Assembly: GCF_000721175.1 (NCBI RefSeq)
Contig: NZ_JOEZ01000035.1
Location: 62,001 to 126,000 of the forward strand
DNA length: 64,000 bases
Source of the DNA: Streptomyces anulatus
GTDB lineage: Bacteria > Actinomycetota > Actinomycetes > Streptomycetales > Streptomycetaceae
Reading direction: 5' to 3'
Within the stretch, counting starts at the first letter, position 1. The number at the start of each line of letters is the position of its first letter. Made by a program: the position numbers and the translations under genes. This document shows, one piece after another, positions 9,663 to 19,358 of this stretch. The notes under the pieces are model-generated. The model made no database searches. It was not told the origin of the DNA and saw only the letters and a list, made by a program, of their open reading frames with translations.

Positions 9663-11335
9663 TTCAGGTCCCCCTCGTCGAACTCGGTGCCGGCGCCCAG
9701 GGCGGTGCGTTCGCGGAGCTCGATGCGGCGGATCTTGCCCGAGACGGTCTTGGGCAGGTCCGCGAACTCCAGCCTGCGGATGCGTTTGTACGGGGCGAGG
9801 ACCGCCCGGGAGTGCTCGAAGAGGATCTTGGCGGTGTCCGGCCCCGGCTCCCAGCCCTCCGCGAGCACGACGTACGCCTTCGGGACGGAGAGGCGGAGCG
9901 GGTCGGGGGCGGGCACGACGGCGGCCTCGGCGACCGCCTCGTGCTCCAGCAGGGCGCTCTCCAGCTCGAACGGGGAGATCTTGTAGTCGGAGGCCTTGAA
10001 CACGTCGTCGGCGCGGCCCACGTAGGTGATGTAACCGTCCGCGTCGCGTGCGCCGATGTCGCCGGTGCGGTAGTAGCCGCCGGCCATCGCCTCGGCGGTG
10101 CGGTCCGGGTCGCCGTGGTAGCCGGTCATCAGGCCGACGGGGCGGTCGGCCAGATCGAGGGAGATCTCCCCCTCGGCCGCCCCGGGCCGGCCGGTGACCG
10201 GGTCGAGCAGTTCGACGGTGAAGCCGGGGCTCGGGCGGCCCATGGAGCCGGTCTTGAGGAGCTGGCCGGGGGTGTTGGCGACCTGGACGGCGGTCTCCGT
10301 CTGACCGAAGCCGTCCCGGATGGTGACACCCCACGCCCGCCGGACCGTCTCGATGACCTCCGGGTTCAGCGGCTCCCCGGCCGCCACGACCTCGCGCGGC
10401 GGGGCCTTCAACTGGCTCAGGTCGGCCTGGATGAGCATCCGCCAGACGGTGGGCGGGGCGCAGAAGCTCGTGACGCCCGAGCGGTCCATCTCGGCCATCA
10501 GGCGGCCCGCGTCGAAGCGGGTGTAGTTGAAGATGAAGACGGTGGCCTCGGCGGTCCACGGGGCGAAGAGGTTCGACCAGGCGTGCTTGGCCCAGCCGGG
10601 CGAGGAGATGTTCAGATGGATGTCGCCCGGCCTGAGCCCGATCCAGTACATGGTCGACAAGTGGCCCACGGGGTAGGACACATGGGTGTGCTCGACCAGC
10701 TTCGGGCTGGCGGTGGTGCCGGAGGTGAAGTAGAGCATCAGCGGCTCGTCCGGGTCCGTCTCCCGGCCGGGTGTGAACGCGGCGGGCGCCTCGGCCACCC
10801 CTGCGTACGGCAGCCAGCCCGGCACCTCGTCGCCCACCGCGATCCGGGTGTAGTCCCCGGGGACCTCGTCGAACTTCGCGGTGTCCGCGTCCCGCACCAG
10901 CACATGGCGCACCCGGCCGCGCTCCACCCGGTCGCGCAGGTCGGCGGGGCCGAGCAGCGGGGTGGCGGGGATGACGACGGCGCGCAGCTTCATCGCGGCG
11001 AGGGCGGTCTCCCACAGCTCGACCTGGTTGCCGAGCATGACGAGGATGCGGTCGCCCTCCCGCACGCCCTGCGCCTTCAGCCAGTTGGCGGCCCGGCCGG
11101 AGCGCTCCGACATCGCCGCGAAGGACACCTCGGTGCGCCGGCCGTCCTCCTCCACGATGTGCAGGGCGGTGCGGTCGTTGTTCTCGGCGATGACGTCGAA
11201 CCAGTCCAGCGCCCAGTTGAAGTGGTCCGCCCGGGGCCAGCGGAAACCCGCGTACGCGGTTTCGTAGTCCTCGCGGTGTTCCAGCAGGAAGTCCCGGGCG
11301 GCCCGGAACGTCTCGGTCGCGCTGGTTGCCGACAT
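9659..11335 (-). CDS. Acyl-CoA synthetase, medium-chain/acetyl-CoA synthetase-like
   Basis: A 558-residue ANL-family ligase related to medium-chain acyl-CoA synthetases and AcsA-like enzymes. It has [51 protein letters not shown], and the C-terminal catalytic Lys in [13 protein letters not shown]. The acid substrate cannot be read from sequence. The ATG at 11335 follows GAGGAGGG. It is first in a two-gene operon with the FadD-like ligase (GTGA overlap) and divergent from a GAF-LuxR regulator. A 15-bp near-palindrome at 11363-11377 lies in its promoter region and may be an operator. Confidence 0.9.
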   Translation of the reverse strand: MSATSATETFRAARDFLLEHREDYETAYAGFRWPRADHFNWALDWFDVIAENNDRTALHIVEEDGRRTEVSFAAMSERSGRAANWLKAQGVREGDRILVMLGNQVELWETALAAMKLRAVVIPATPLLGPADLRDRVERGRVRHVLVRDADTAKFDEVPGDYTRIAVGDEVPGWLPYAGVAEAPAAFTPGRETDPDEPLMLYFTSGTTASPKLVEHTHVSYPVGHLSTMYWIGLRPGDIHLNISSPGWAKHAWSNLFAPWTAEATVFIFNYTRFDAGRLMAEMDRSGVTSFCAPPTVWRMLIQADLSQLKAPPREVVAAGEPLNPEVIETVRRAWGVTIRDGFGQTETAVQVANTPGQLLKTGSMGRPSPGFTVELLDPVTGRPGAAEGEISLDLADRPVGLMTGYHGDPDRTAEAMAGGYYRTGDIGARDADGYITYVGRADDVFKASDYKISPFELESALLEHEAVAEAAVVPAPDPLRLSVPKAYVVLAEGWEPGPDTAKILFEHSRAVLAPYKRIRRLEFADLPKTVSGKIRRIELRERTALGAGTEFDEGDLK

Positions 11336-11362
11336 GTGCCCTCCTCGTTACGGACCGGTCGC

Positions 11363-11415
11363 TTAACATCATGTAAACAGTGACCCAGGTCTCACCACCC
11401 CCGGACGGGGGTGGT
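11363..11415. promoter_or_regulatory. Two palindromes between ligase operon and LuxR regulator
   Basis: TTAACAT-C-ATGTAAA (11363-11377) pairs at six of seven positions and lies 28-42 bp before the ligase ATG. A second GC-rich near-palindrome spans 11394-11415 (10 of 11 pairs), and its CCCCCG/CGGGGG words are repeated to 11434. Either could be an operator for the divergent regulator or for a fatty-acid sensor. No experimental basis is available. Confidence 0.4.
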
Positions 11416-11465
11416 CCTCTCCCCCGTCCGGGGGAGGCGCGCGGGCCGGGTGGAAGGGCGTCGGA

Positions 11466-12308
11466 GTGCCGGAACCGGTCGATGCGGTCGAGATGCAGGC
11501 AGCGCTGTTGAGGCTGCGCCGCACGAGCGGGCTTCCCGTGGTGTTCGGCGGCCTGTTGTCCGATGCGCGCCATGCGCGGATCGCCGAGCTGAACGGGGCG
11601 CAGACCAGCGCGCTGCGGGGCCTGGTCGTCTCCGCCGGGAGCGGCCTGGGCGGCAAGGCCATCGCGCTGTCCCGGCCCTGTGCGGTGACGGACTACGCCT
11701 CCTCGCGCCACATCAGCCACGAGTACGACGCGGCGGTGGCGGCGGAGGGGCTGCGCTCGGTGGTCGCGGTCCCCGTCGTCGTACGGCGTGCGGTGCGGGG
11801 CGTGCTGTACGGGGCGCTGCGCACGCCGGTCACGCTCGGCGACCGGATGTTCGACGCGGTGGTGGCGGCGGCCCGTGATGTGGAGCAGTCGCTCGCGGTA
11901 CGGGACGAGGTGCGGCGGTTGCTGGCGGCGGGCCGGGAGCAGGTCTGCGATCCGGACACGGTGCCCGGAGCCTGGGAGGACGTGCGCGAGGCCCACCGTG
12001 AACTGCGGGCCCTGGTCCCGAGGGTCGTCGACCCGGCACTGCGCGACGAGCTCCTGGACGTCTGCGGGCGGCTGGCCTCGGCGTCGGGCGCCAAGGTGCC
12101 CGCTGCCCGGGAGGTCCGCCTCGCGCCGCGCGAGGTGGACGTGGTGGCGTGTGTGGCGGCGGGCGCGACGAACGCGGCGGCGGCCGAGCGGCTGGGGCTG
12201 CGGCCCGAGACGGTGAAGGGGTATCTGCGGTCCGCGATGCGGAAGTTGGGGGCGCACACGAGGCTGGAGGCGGTGGTGGCTGCCCGCCGGGCGGGGCTGC
12301 TGCCCTGA
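11466..12308 (+). CDS. GAF-domain LuxR-type transcriptional regulator
   Basis: A 280-residue regulator. The N-terminal half resembles a GAF sensor ([42 protein letters not shown]). The C-terminal 65 residues are a LuxR helix-turn-helix ([36 protein letters not shown]). It is divergently placed from the two acyl-CoA ligases and so is a candidate regulator of them. I took the GTG at 11466, which follows GGAAGGGC. The ligand is unknown. Confidence 0.85.
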   Translation: MPEPVDAVEMQAALLRLRRTSGLPVVFGGLLSDARHARIAELNGAQTSALRGLVVSAGSGLGGKAIALSRPCAVTDYASSRHISHEYDAAVAAEGLRSVVAVPVVVRRAVRGVLYGALRTPVTLGDRMFDAVVAAARDVEQSLAVRDEVRRLLAAGREQVCDPDTVPGAWEDVREAHRELRALVPRVVDPALRDELLDVCGRLASASGAKVPAAREVRLAPREVDVVACVAAGATNAAAAERLGLRPETVKGYLRSAMRKLGAHTRLEAVVAARRAGLLP

Positions 12309-12327
12309 TCCGTGGGCCGCGACGCCG

Positions 12328-13464
12328 TCAGTCTCCGTGGTCCAGGAACGTGCCGAACCGGACGTCGTGGTCCGTCGCGTCCGTCATCACGGCCAGCATC
12401 CGCGCCGCCTCCTCGGTGATCTCCGCTCGCTCGTCGCGGGTCAGGCTCCGGAGCGGCTGGGCGGTCAGGACCGCCGTGCCGCCCTCGCGTTCGATGTGCC
12501 AGACCGCGTCGAGGAACCCGTCGATCAGCACGGATCCGTATGACTGGTTGCCCACCCCGTTGCGTCCCTTGTTCACGGCGGGGATGACGCGGGTGCGGTC
12601 GGCGTGGCCGAGGAGGACGTTGTCGAACTCGGGCAGGAAGCGCGGCGGGGCCGGGGTGTCGGGGTCGGGTCGCGGGGCCTCGGGGAGGTCGAAGAGCTCG
12701 ACGCCCCGCTCGTCCCGGAAGGTGAGCAGCCGGGGCCTGAGCCGTTCGAAGACCTCCTTCGTACGGGTGAGGCCCGCCCAGGACTGGAAGTCCATCACCG
12801 AGGCGGGACCGAACGCGCCCAGGTAGCGCAGCACGGTGGCGTCGGGCGCGGGTACGGGTTCGGCGGGCCTGCCGAGCCAGTGCTCCACGGTGGTCAGGGC
12901 GACCTGCCCGCTGCGGCCCCACAGTCCGCGCGGGGTGACCTGGACCAGTGGCAGCAGGCAGCGGGCGGCGACGGTGAGCGCGAGCGGGTCGGCGTCCGGC
13001 CAGCGCGCGAGGAGTTCCCCGCGTAGCTCCTTGACCGGCCTCGGTCGCTCCTCGACCAGTTCCCCGGCCACCGCCGCGAGCCGGTCCAGGTCCACCCCCG
13101 CCAGCCCGCGCCGGAAGTTCTTCAGCTCCCGCTCGCGTGCCGCCTGCACCAGGGGGCGCAGGGTGAGGGCGTCGTCCGCCGTATGGGTGTGGAGGGTGGA
13201 GCGCAGGGTGACGATCCGGACCACCTCGCGGGACTCCATGAGGGCGGACAGCTCTTCGGGGTCGAAGTCCGCGAGCCGGGAGTACAGCTGGAAGTACGGG
13301 GGCTTGGTGTTCTGCGCCTGGAGCCCGAGGAGGTGGGCGACCGCGTCCTTCGCGGACATCGGTGACCTGCGCAGCAGGAGCTGCCGGTCCAGGGTCGCCC
13401 GGTTCAGCGCCCGGGCGGGCAGGACGGCGGGGTGTGCGGCGGTGCGGTGCGTCTTCGCGGCCAT
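12328..13464 (-). CDS. Winged-helix DNA-binding domain-containing protein (HTH_42)
   Basis: A 378-residue protein of the HTH_42 / AlkX-YcaQ-like group. Characteristic words are [30 protein letters not shown] N-terminus, [24 protein letters not shown], and [13 protein letters not shown] in the C-terminal half. Some relatives act as DNA glycosylases (AlkZ/YcaQ), but those carry QxQ or QxD motifs, and whether LQAQN here serves that role is uncertain. The ATG at 13464 was chosen where similarity begins. It is convergent with the LuxR regulator (stop codons 19 bp apart). Confidence 0.8.
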   Translation of the reverse strand: MAAKTHRTAAHPAVLPARALNRATLDRQLLLRRSPMSAKDAVAHLLGLQAQNTKPPYFQLYSRLADFDPEELSALMESREVVRIVTLRSTLHTHTADDALTLRPLVQAARERELKNFRRGLAGVDLDRLAAVAGELVEERPRPVKELRGELLARWPDADPLALTVAARCLLPLVQVTPRGLWGRSGQVALTTVEHWLGRPAEPVPAPDATVLRYLGAFGPASVMDFQSWAGLTRTKEVFERLRPRLLTFRDERGVELFDLPEAPRPDPDTPAPPRFLPEFDNVLLGHADRTRVIPAVNKGRNGVGNQSYGSVLIDGFLDAVWHIEREGGTAVLTAQPLRSLTRDERAEITEEAARMLAVMTDATDHDVRFGTFLDHGD

Positions 13465-13633
13465 GGTCCGCACGCTACCGGGGCTTGCGGACAGCTGTGG
13501 TCCGCAAGCGGGTGGGGTACGTGGGGTACGCCCACCGGGTCCGAGCGCCGGGCAGTGATGCGGGTGCCCGACGGCGGGGCGCATGGCCCGTACGCCGGCC
13601 AGAGGCACGCTCGCACCAGGGTGAGCGCCCGGG

Positions 13634-14371
13634 TCAGGTGGTGGGCGCGAAGTCGCCGTGGACCTCGTAGGTGCCGCTCGCCGCCTTCGCCGTGGCCCGG
13701 TACACGTCCGCGCCGGCGTCGCGGCCGCCGGAGGCGTGGTCGTACTGTCCGGCGAAGACGTGCGTCCCGGCCGGCACCGTCCGTCCGGACCTGAGCGTCC
13801 AGCGGTAGACGAGCATGCCGTCGCGTTCGTGCACGGACAGGTCGAAGTCCGCCGTGGGCCGTGTCTCCCACCGTCCGGTGCTCCGCAACCGGTCCGTCCG
13901 GGCCACGAACAGTTCGACGGTGAGCGCGGTGAGCGGCTCCTGGGTCTTGAGCGTGACGTTGCTCTGTGCCCAGTGGACGTTGTCGTCCGGGGCGACGGAG
14001 CCGTCCGCCCACAGCGGACCGTCGGTGGTGCGGCTCCGGCCCGGCTGCGGCGGCCGGCGGTCGCCGGTCGCGGGAGGCGTGGCGGCGGAGGTCTCCGGCA
14101 GCCCTCCGGTGGACACCTTCTGCGGACCGGTCGCCTCCTCCTGTACGAGTGAGGTGACGGCGGTCGCGCCGATCGCGCACACCGCGGCGGCGGCCACCGC
14201 CGCGAGGGCCACCCGCGGCCAGGCGGGACGGGTGCGGCGGGCACGCGCGCCCCGGGGCTCCGCACCGGTCGCCGCGAGGTCCCGCGCCCGCTCGACCCGG
14301 GCCAGCATGCGCGCCCGGTCGGGCCGATGTGACGCGGCGGCTTCTTCCAACTGCCTGCGCAGGTCGCTCAT
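13634..14371 (-). CDS. Membrane protein coupled to ECF sigma factor (putative anti-sigma-type partner)
   Basis: A 245-residue protein. The N-terminus is a short cytoplasmic helix (MSDLRRQLEEAAASHRPDRARML), then a basic stretch and one transmembrane segment (VALAAVAAAAVCAIGATAV, about residues 53-71), a proline-rich linker, and an extracytoplasmic beta-rich domain ending FAPTT. There is no zinc-binding HxxxCxxC motif. The ATG overlaps the sigma-factor TGA (ATGA), so the pair is co-translated, which supports a role in controlling that sigma factor. Similar sigma-associated membrane proteins are common in Streptomyces, but anti-sigma activity is inferred. Confidence 0.75.
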   Translation of the reverse strand: MSDLRRQLEEAAASHRPDRARMLARVERARDLAATGAEPRGARARRTRPAWPRVALAAVAAAAVCAIGATAVTSLVQEEATGPQKVSTGGLPETSAATPPATGDRRPPQPGRSRTTDGPLWADGSVAPDDNVHWAQSNVTLKTQEPLTALTVELFVARTDRLRSTGRWETRPTADFDLSVHERDGMLVYRWTLRSGRTVPAGTHVFAGQYDHASGGRDAGADVYRATAKAASGTYEVHGDFAPTT

Positions 14372-14892
14372 CGTCGTCCACTTCCCACGGTTTCGAGGCC
14401 GGTACGGTCGCCCAGCAGCCGTTCGAGTTCCGCCATTCCCTTGGAGGTCTGGCTCTTCACCGTGCCGACGGAGATGCCGAGCGCCAGAGCGGTGTCCCTC
14501 TCCGACAGATCGAGCGCGTGCCGCAGCACGACGCACGCCCGCTTGCGGAAGGGAAGTCTTCGCAGCGCCTGCCGCACGTCGAGCACGGCGGCCACGTCCG
14601 GGCCGTCCGTCCGCTCCGCGCGCCGGGACCAGAACAGCGCGATGCGCCGGCGCTCGCGTACCGCACCGCGGATCCGGCTGCGCGCCAGGTTGGCGACGAC
14701 TCCGCGGGCGTACGCCACCGGATGCTCGGCGGCGGACATCCGGTCCCAGCGGTCCCAGAGCGCGACGAAGGCGTCGGCGGCCAGGTCGTCGGCCGCGTCC
14801 GCCTCGCCCGTCAGAAGGAAGGCCAGGCGCGACAGTTCGGCGTAATGGCGGTCGAAGAACTCGTGGAACTGCGCCGATGCGTCGTCGGCCAT
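14368..14892 (-). CDS. ECF RNA polymerase sigma factor (SigE family)
   Basis: A 174-residue extracytoplasmic-function sigma factor with region 2 (FFDRHYAELSRLAFLLTG...DLAADAFVALWDRWDRM) and region 4 (LRRLPFRKRACVVLRHALDLSERDTALALGISVGTVKSQTSKGM). I chose the ATG at 14892, which gives MADDASAQFHEFF. An upstream start at 14943 would add 17 unconserved residues. It is followed by its coupled membrane partner. Which genes it reads is unknown. Confidence 0.9.
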   Translation of the reverse strand: MADDASAQFHEFFDRHYAELSRLAFLLTGEADAADDLAADAFVALWDRWDRMSAAEHPVAYARGVVANLARSRIRGAVRERRRIALFWSRRAERTDGPDVAAVLDVRQALRRLPFRKRACVVLRHALDLSERDTALALGISVGTVKSQTSKGMAELERLLGDRTGLETVGSGRR

Positions 14893-14950
14893 GCCGGGTA
14901 CCCCTCCGTCGTGCGCGCCGTTGCGGCCTGAGCGCCGGATCATATGTGCC

Positions 14951-14984
14951 GGTCCCGGGGCGGCCGGCCACCGGCCCCGGGACC
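14951..14984 (-). terminator. Pectate lyase terminator hairpin
   Basis: GGTCCCGGGGC (14951-14961) pairs perfectly with 14974-14984 across a 12-nt loop that itself contains GGCCGGCC. It begins 15 nt after the pectate lyase stop on the minus strand. Confidence 0.6.
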
Positions 14985-14998
14985 CGGTCGTGCGACGG

Positions 14999-16153
14999 TT
15001 ACGGCATCGGAGCGCCGATGTCCGGTGTGCCGGTGGCCAGGAAGTCCGTCGCCGGCAGCGAACCGTCCGCGCGCCGCGGCCCGTACGCCGTGGCCGGATC
15101 GGTGCTGACCCGGCCCACGACCGGTGCCCCGTCCGCGTCCCAGGTGTTGGCGGCCGACACCACGCGCCGGCCGAGCTTCGCCGCGCCGGTGGCGTTGTCG
15201 AGCGCGTAGTTGCGGGAGAGACGGGAGGGCGAGGAGGCGGCGTAGTAGCCGGAGGCGTCGTTGGCGTAGGCGGTGTTGCGGTGCAGGCGCAGGGCTCCCG
15301 GGTTGCTGTTGTCCGTGAAGCCGTGCTTCTCGTTGTCCCAGGCGGCGTTGCCGGTGATGACGTGTGCGGCGCTCGCGCCGCCGCCGCCGAGCTTGAAGCC
15401 GTTGCCGTTGCCTTCGAAGGCCGGGTCCTTCCAGCGGTTCACGCCGTTCCCGTAGGCCCAGCTGCGCTCGATGCGGACGGGGCTCGCCCACTGCCACAGG
15501 TCCACGCCGTCGTCGGCGTTGTTGTAGAGCCGTGCGCCGACGATCCGGTTTCCGGTGCCCGATCCGAACTTGATCGCGAGGCCGTCGGCGTTCTGACCGT
15601 GGTTCTTCGCGTCGTAGTTGTCGTAGGAGTCGAGGTTCTCGACGAGGTTGTCCGTCGTGCCCTCGCCGCGCAGCGTGAAGCCGGAGTCGCCGTTGCCGTG
15701 CGTGGTGAGGTTACGGAAGATTCCGCCGGTGGACGAGGTGACGACGACGCCGTGCGCGCGGGAGTTGCGGAACGTCAGGCCGGACAGCGTCCAGTGGTCG
15801 CCGCCTATCGCGACCAGCCAGTCGCCTTCGGGCAGCGCGGAGCCGTCGACGACGGCCTTCTCCGCCTTGTACGCGGTGACGGTGATCCGGCTCCGCGCGG
15901 TGCCGTCCGCCTGGCTCTTGAGGCTCTTGGCCGGGCGGTACGTGCCGCCGCGCAGTTGGATGGTGGTGCCGGGGCCGGCGTTCGCGAACGCCTTCTCCAG
16001 CTCCGGCGTGGTGGAGACGAGGACCGTGCCGGCGGCGCGCGCGTCGTCCGGCGTGCTGGTCAGCCAGACGCCCGCGAGGCCTGCGGTCACGGCGACGGCC
16101 ACGGCGGCCTGGAGCGTACGCGTCCTGCGGTGTCGTCCTCTGCTGGTGCTCAC
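14999..16153 (-). CDS. Secreted pectate lyase, right-handed beta-helix (PL9-like)
   Basis: A 384-residue secreted polysaccharide lyase. A basic N-terminus (RGRHRRTRT), hydrophobic segment and ARA-A cleavage site near residue 41 form a twin-Arg-poor Sec-type signal. The rest is a parallel beta-helix with PL9 marks: SGLTFRNSRAHG, NADGLAIKFGSGTGN, NNADDGVDLWQW acidic calcium-binding residues, and FEGNGNGFKLGGG containing the likely catalytic Lys254. Length is usual for PL9 catalytic domains. It starts at GTG 16153 and is a single gene with its own terminator. It would cleave polygalacturonate by beta-elimination outside the cell. Confidence 0.9.
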   Translation of the reverse strand: MSTSRGRHRRTRTLQAAVAVAVTAGLAGVWLTSTPDDARAAGTVLVSTTPELEKAFANAGPGTTIQLRGGTYRPAKSLKSQADGTARSRITVTAYKAEKAVVDGSALPEGDWLVAIGGDHWTLSGLTFRNSRAHGVVVTSSTGGIFRNLTTHGNGDSGFTLRGEGTTDNLVENLDSYDNYDAKNHGQNADGLAIKFGSGTGNRIVGARLYNNADDGVDLWQWASPVRIERSWAYGNGVNRWKDPAFEGNGNGFKLGGGGASAAHVITGNAAWDNEKHGFTDNSNPGALRLHRNTAYANDASGYYAASSPSRLSRNYALDNATGAAKLGRRVVSAANTWDADGAPVVGRVSTDPATAYGPRRADGSLPATDFLATGTPDIGAPMP

Positions 16154-16185
16154 GTGAGGGGGTTCCTTCGCTCGGTCGGCGGTCG

Positions 16186-16219
16186 GGAGTCGTCCGGGCC
16201 TGTGCGGCCGGACGACTCC
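16186..16219 (-). terminator. GST-MFS operon terminator hairpin
   Basis: GGAGTCGTCCGG (16186-16197) pairs perfectly with 16208-16219 over a 10-nt loop, 17 nt beyond the GST-like stop on the minus strand and before the pectate lyase start. Confidence 0.65.
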
Positions 16220-16235
16220 TTGTCGCCGCCGGGGC

Positions 16236-17240
16236 TCAGAAGGTTGCCGCCGGTGGTGTGCCGTCTCCGAAGGGTCGGCCGCCGAGCTGTTCGCGGTGGT
16301 GCGGGGTGGTCCAGCCGGAGAGGTCGGGGCCGGCGGGGACGATGCCGGTGGGGTTGATGCCGGTGTGCACCTGGTAGTAATGCCGCTTGATGTGGTCGAA
16401 GTCGACCGTGTCGCCGAATCCGGGCGTCTGGTGGAGGTCGCGGACGTACGCCCACAGGACGGGGTCCTCGGTCAGCTTCGTACGGTTGCACTTGAAGTGG
16501 CCGTGGTAGACGGCGTCGAAGCGGACGAGGGTCGTGAAGAGGCGGATGTCGGCCTCGGTGATGGTGTCGCCGACCAGGTAGCGGCGGTCGGTGAGGCGGT
16601 CGGAGACCTGGTCGAGGCGGGCGAAGAGGGCCTCGTACGCCGCCTCGTACTCCTCCTGGGAGCTCGCGAACCCCGCGCGGTAGACGCCGTTGTTGACGTC
16701 CTCGTAGATGCCCTCCATGACCTCGTCGATCTCCGGGCGCAGCGGTTCGGGGTAGAGGTCGGGGGCGCCGGGCCGGTGCAGGGCGGTCCATTCGGTCGCG
16801 AGGTCGAGGGTGATCCGCTGGAAGTCGTTGGTGACCAGCTTGCCGCTCGGTACGTCCACGATCGCGGGGACGCTGACGCCGCCGGGATAGCCGCTCTCCC
16901 GGGCGTCGTAGGCCTCGCTCAGATAGCGGATGCCGAGGACCGGGTCCTTGCCGCCCGGATCGAGGGTGAAGCGCCAGCTGCGGTCGTCCTGGATCGGGTC
17001 GGCGACGGCGAGCGAGAGGGCGTCCTCCAGGCCGAGGAGCCGGCGGGAGACCAGGGCTCGGCTCGCCCAGGGGCAGGCGCGGCTGACGACGAGGCGGTAG
17101 CGGCCCGGCTCGACGGGCCAGCCGTCGCGTCCGTCCGCGGTGATCCGGTCGGCGAAGTGGCTCCGGGAACGCTTGAACGGCTTGTGGCCGTAGGAATCGT
17201 TGCTCTTGGTCCCCGCGCTGTCCGCTGTCGTGTCGCTCAT
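16236..17240 (-). CDS. Glutathionyl-hydroquinone reductase-like GST (Xi class)
   Basis: A 334-residue Xi-class glutathione-transferase homologue. The redox motif CPWASR (about residue 55) with nearby Arg, the NDFQRITLDL region, and the C-terminal helical domain (VGDTITEADIRLFTTLVRFDAVYHGHFKCN) are typical of YqjG/EcmB-type glutathionyl-hydroquinone reductases. Actinobacteria use mycothiol, so the physiological thiol here is probably mycothiol (inference). Its ATG overlaps the upstream MFS transporter's TGA (ATGA), which suggests detoxification and export of a quinone or similar compound. Confidence 0.87.
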   Translation of the reverse strand: MSDTTADSAGTKSNDSYGHKPFKRSRSHFADRITADGRDGWPVEPGRYRLVVSRACPWASRALVSRRLLGLEDALSLAVADPIQDDRSWRFTLDPGGKDPVLGIRYLSEAYDARESGYPGGVSVPAIVDVPSGKLVTNDFQRITLDLATEWTALHRPGAPDLYPEPLRPEIDEVMEGIYEDVNNGVYRAGFASSQEEYEAAYEALFARLDQVSDRLTDRRYLVGDTITEADIRLFTTLVRFDAVYHGHFKCNRTKLTEDPVLWAYVRDLHQTPGFGDTVDFDHIKRHYYQVHTGINPTGIVPAGPDLSGWTTPHHREQLGGRPFGDGTPPAATF

Positions 17241-18736
17241 GCCACGCTCCTCGTTGCGTCGGTGGATCGGTCCGCTGTACGTCGTCTGCCCCGTCGGTCG
17301 GCTCCGACCTCGGCCAGCGCCACGATCAGCGCGGCCAGCACGAAGGCGACGGACACGATGAGCCCGTCGTCGTAGGCGTCGGCCCAGCCGTCCGGGCCGA
17401 CCTGGGCGAAGAACACCGCGCCGACGGCGGCGATCCCGACCGCGGAGCCCACCCGCTGGCCGGTCTGGAGGGTGCCCCCGGCGCTTCCGGCCCGGTGCAC
17501 CGGGACCTCCGCGAGGGTCAGCGTCTGGTTCGGGGCGATGACCAGACCGCTGCCGAGACCGGCGAGGAGCAGCGGGGCGGCCATGGCCCAGCCCGCTCCG
17601 TCGCCGGGGACCAGGTGGACGGCGAGGGCGGTGCCCGCGAGGCCGAGGGCGACCATGGCCAGGCCCGCCACCACCAGCGGGCGGCCGAAGCGGCCGACGA
17701 GCCGGCCGCCGATGGACGCGGCGGCGCCGGAACCGAGGGCGAAGGGGGTGATGGCGAGTCCGGCCTGGAGGGCGGAGTAGCCCAGGCCGGACTGGAGGTA
17801 GAGGGTCGTGACGAAGAAGATCGAGGTGAACCCGGCGAAGTAGAGCAGGATCAGCAGGCAGCCCAGCCAGTAGGAGCGCAGCCGGAACAGCGACAGGTCC
17901 AGGACCGGGTGGGTGGGTCCGCCCGTGCACCGCGACTCCCAGGCCACGAACGCGGTGAGCAGGGCCGCGGCCAGGACGAGCAGGAGCCACTTGGCGTTGC
18001 CGGGCCACTGCTGGGCCTGGACGAACGGCAGCAGCAGGGCCAGCACCCCGGCCCCGAGCAGGACGACGCCCACCGGGTCCAGGTCGCGCGGCCTCACCCG
18101 GCCGGCGGATGGGGTGTCGGGGAGCAGTCGGTGGGCGAGCAGGAGGCAGACGGCGCCGAGCGGGAGGTTGACGTAGAAGACCCAGCGCCAGCCGTGTTCG
18201 GGTCCGGCGGCCTGGATGAGCAGACCGCCGAGCAGCGGGCCGACCGCCGTGGAGATGCCGACGACGGTGCCGAACATGCCGAAGGCCCGGCCGCGCTCGC
18301 GTCCGGAGAACATCTGCTGGATCAGGGCGGAGATCTGTGGGGAGATCAGGCCGCCCGCGATGCCCTGTACCAGCCGGGCGATCACCAGCCACAGGCTGGA
18401 CTGGGCGGCTCCGCAGGCGGCGGAGGCCAGGGTGAAGAGGGCGAGTCCCGTCATGAAGACCGCCCGGCGGCCCCGCGCGTCGCCCAGGCGTCCGGCGGGG
18501 ATGAGGAAGAGGCCGAAGGCGAGGGCGTAGCCGGAGAGCACCCATTGGAGGTCGGACTCGGGGGTGTTCAGGCCCTCCCGGATGGAGGGGAGGGCGACAT
18601 TGACGATGGAGACGTCCAGCAGGGTCATGAAGCCCGCCACCAGGCAGACGGCGAGTGCCTGCCAACGCCGGGGGTCGGGTCCGCCGGGGGCTGCGTCGCC
18701 CGCGGTCGGCCCGGGATGCGCAGCGCTCCGTGCCAT
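17237..18736 (-). CDS. MFS multidrug transporter, DHA2 (EmrB/QacA) family
   Basis: A 499-residue membrane protein with about 14 transmembrane helices. DHA2 signatures are LDVSIVNVALPSIREGL in TM1, LQWVLSGYALAFGLFLIPAGRLGD with motif A, and VGPLLGGLL in motif C. It is expected to export drugs or quinones by proton antiport at the cytoplasmic membrane. It is co-translated with the GST-like reductase (ATGA). The ATG at 18736 gives MARSAAHPGPT. No regulator gene is next to it. The divergent VOC protein at 18893 may belong to the same detoxification response. Confidence 0.92.
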   Translation of the reverse strand: MARSAAHPGPTAGDAAPGGPDPRRWQALAVCLVAGFMTLLDVSIVNVALPSIREGLNTPESDLQWVLSGYALAFGLFLIPAGRLGDARGRRAVFMTGLALFTLASAACGAAQSSLWLVIARLVQGIAGGLISPQISALIQQMFSGRERGRAFGMFGTVVGISTAVGPLLGGLLIQAAGPEHGWRWVFYVNLPLGAVCLLLAHRLLPDTPSAGRVRPRDLDPVGVVLLGAGVLALLLPFVQAQQWPGNAKWLLLVLAAALLTAFVAWESRCTGGPTHPVLDLSLFRLRSYWLGCLLILLYFAGFTSIFFVTTLYLQSGLGYSALQAGLAITPFALGSGAAASIGGRLVGRFGRPLVVAGLAMVALGLAGTALAVHLVPGDGAGWAMAAPLLLAGLGSGLVIAPNQTLTLAEVPVHRAGSAGGTLQTGQRVGSAVGIAAVGAVFFAQVGPDGWADAYDDGLIVSVAFVLAALIVALAEVGADRRGRRRTADRSTDATRSVA

Positions 18737-18892
18737 GGTTCGCACCTTAGGTCGCAGCGGGTGTTTCCTCACCCGGGACGCGTCCGCCGCGGTCGCCCGG
18801 ATTCCGGCCGCATCCGGGCACGGCGTCGGCCCGGGTGCCCGGGCCTGGTCCGGCTCGGCGTGTCCGGGGCCACCGGGGGTATCCGTTCCCGC

Positions 18893-19288
18893 ATGACTGT
18901 GGAGAAAACGAGCGTCCTCGTCCTTGACTGCGCCGAGCCCGTGGAGCTGGCCGAGTTCTACGCCGGTCTGCTCGGCGCGGAGACACGGATCGGCACCGAC
19001 CCCGACTTCGTGGAGATCGTCGGCAACCACGGCGTCCGGCTGGCGATCCGCCGCGACCACGGTTACGCCCCGCCGAGCTGGCCGCGTCCGGAGGACTCGC
19101 AGCAGGCGCATCTGCGGATCCTGGTGGGACGCGAGGACTTCGACGAGGCCGAGCGGGAGGCGATCGGTCTCGGTGCCAGGCCCGTCGACACCGGCGACAG
19201 CAACAGCGGGCCCCGGGACGTGCGGGTGTACGCGGATCCGGCGGGCCACTCGTTCTCGCTGGCGGTCCATCCGCTGCCGGGGGGCTGA
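18893..19288 (+). CDS. VOC family (glyoxalase/bleomycin-resistance fold) protein
   Basis: A 131-residue vicinal-oxygen-chelate protein with paired beta-alpha-beta modules: CAEPVELAEFYAGLLGAE in the first and VYADPAGHSFSLAV in the second. Metal ligands in the usual places are partly conserved (HLRI, and the terminal ADPAGHSFSL). The substrate is unknown. TATCCG or ATCCGT ends 6-7 nt before the ATG and no RBS is seen, so the transcript may be leaderless. It is divergent from the MFS transporter. Confidence 0.85.
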   Translation: MTVEKTSVLVLDCAEPVELAEFYAGLLGAETRIGTDPDFVEIVGNHGVRLAIRRDHGYAPPSWPRPEDSQQAHLRILVGREDFDEAEREAIGLGARPVDTGDSNSGPRDVRVYADPAGHSFSLAVHPLPGG

Positions 19289-19358
19289 GCAGCACGGAGG
19301 GTACGGGCGGGTGGCGGAAGGGTCCCAACGGGCCCTTCCGCCACGCGCGTTAACAGAC

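Noticed and set aside
8037..12257. A 1406-codon open frame on the minus strand
   Set aside because: Only the part from 9662 down to 8037 is a real ligase. The rest is antisense shadow across the second ligase and the LuxR gene, kept open by high GC codon bias.
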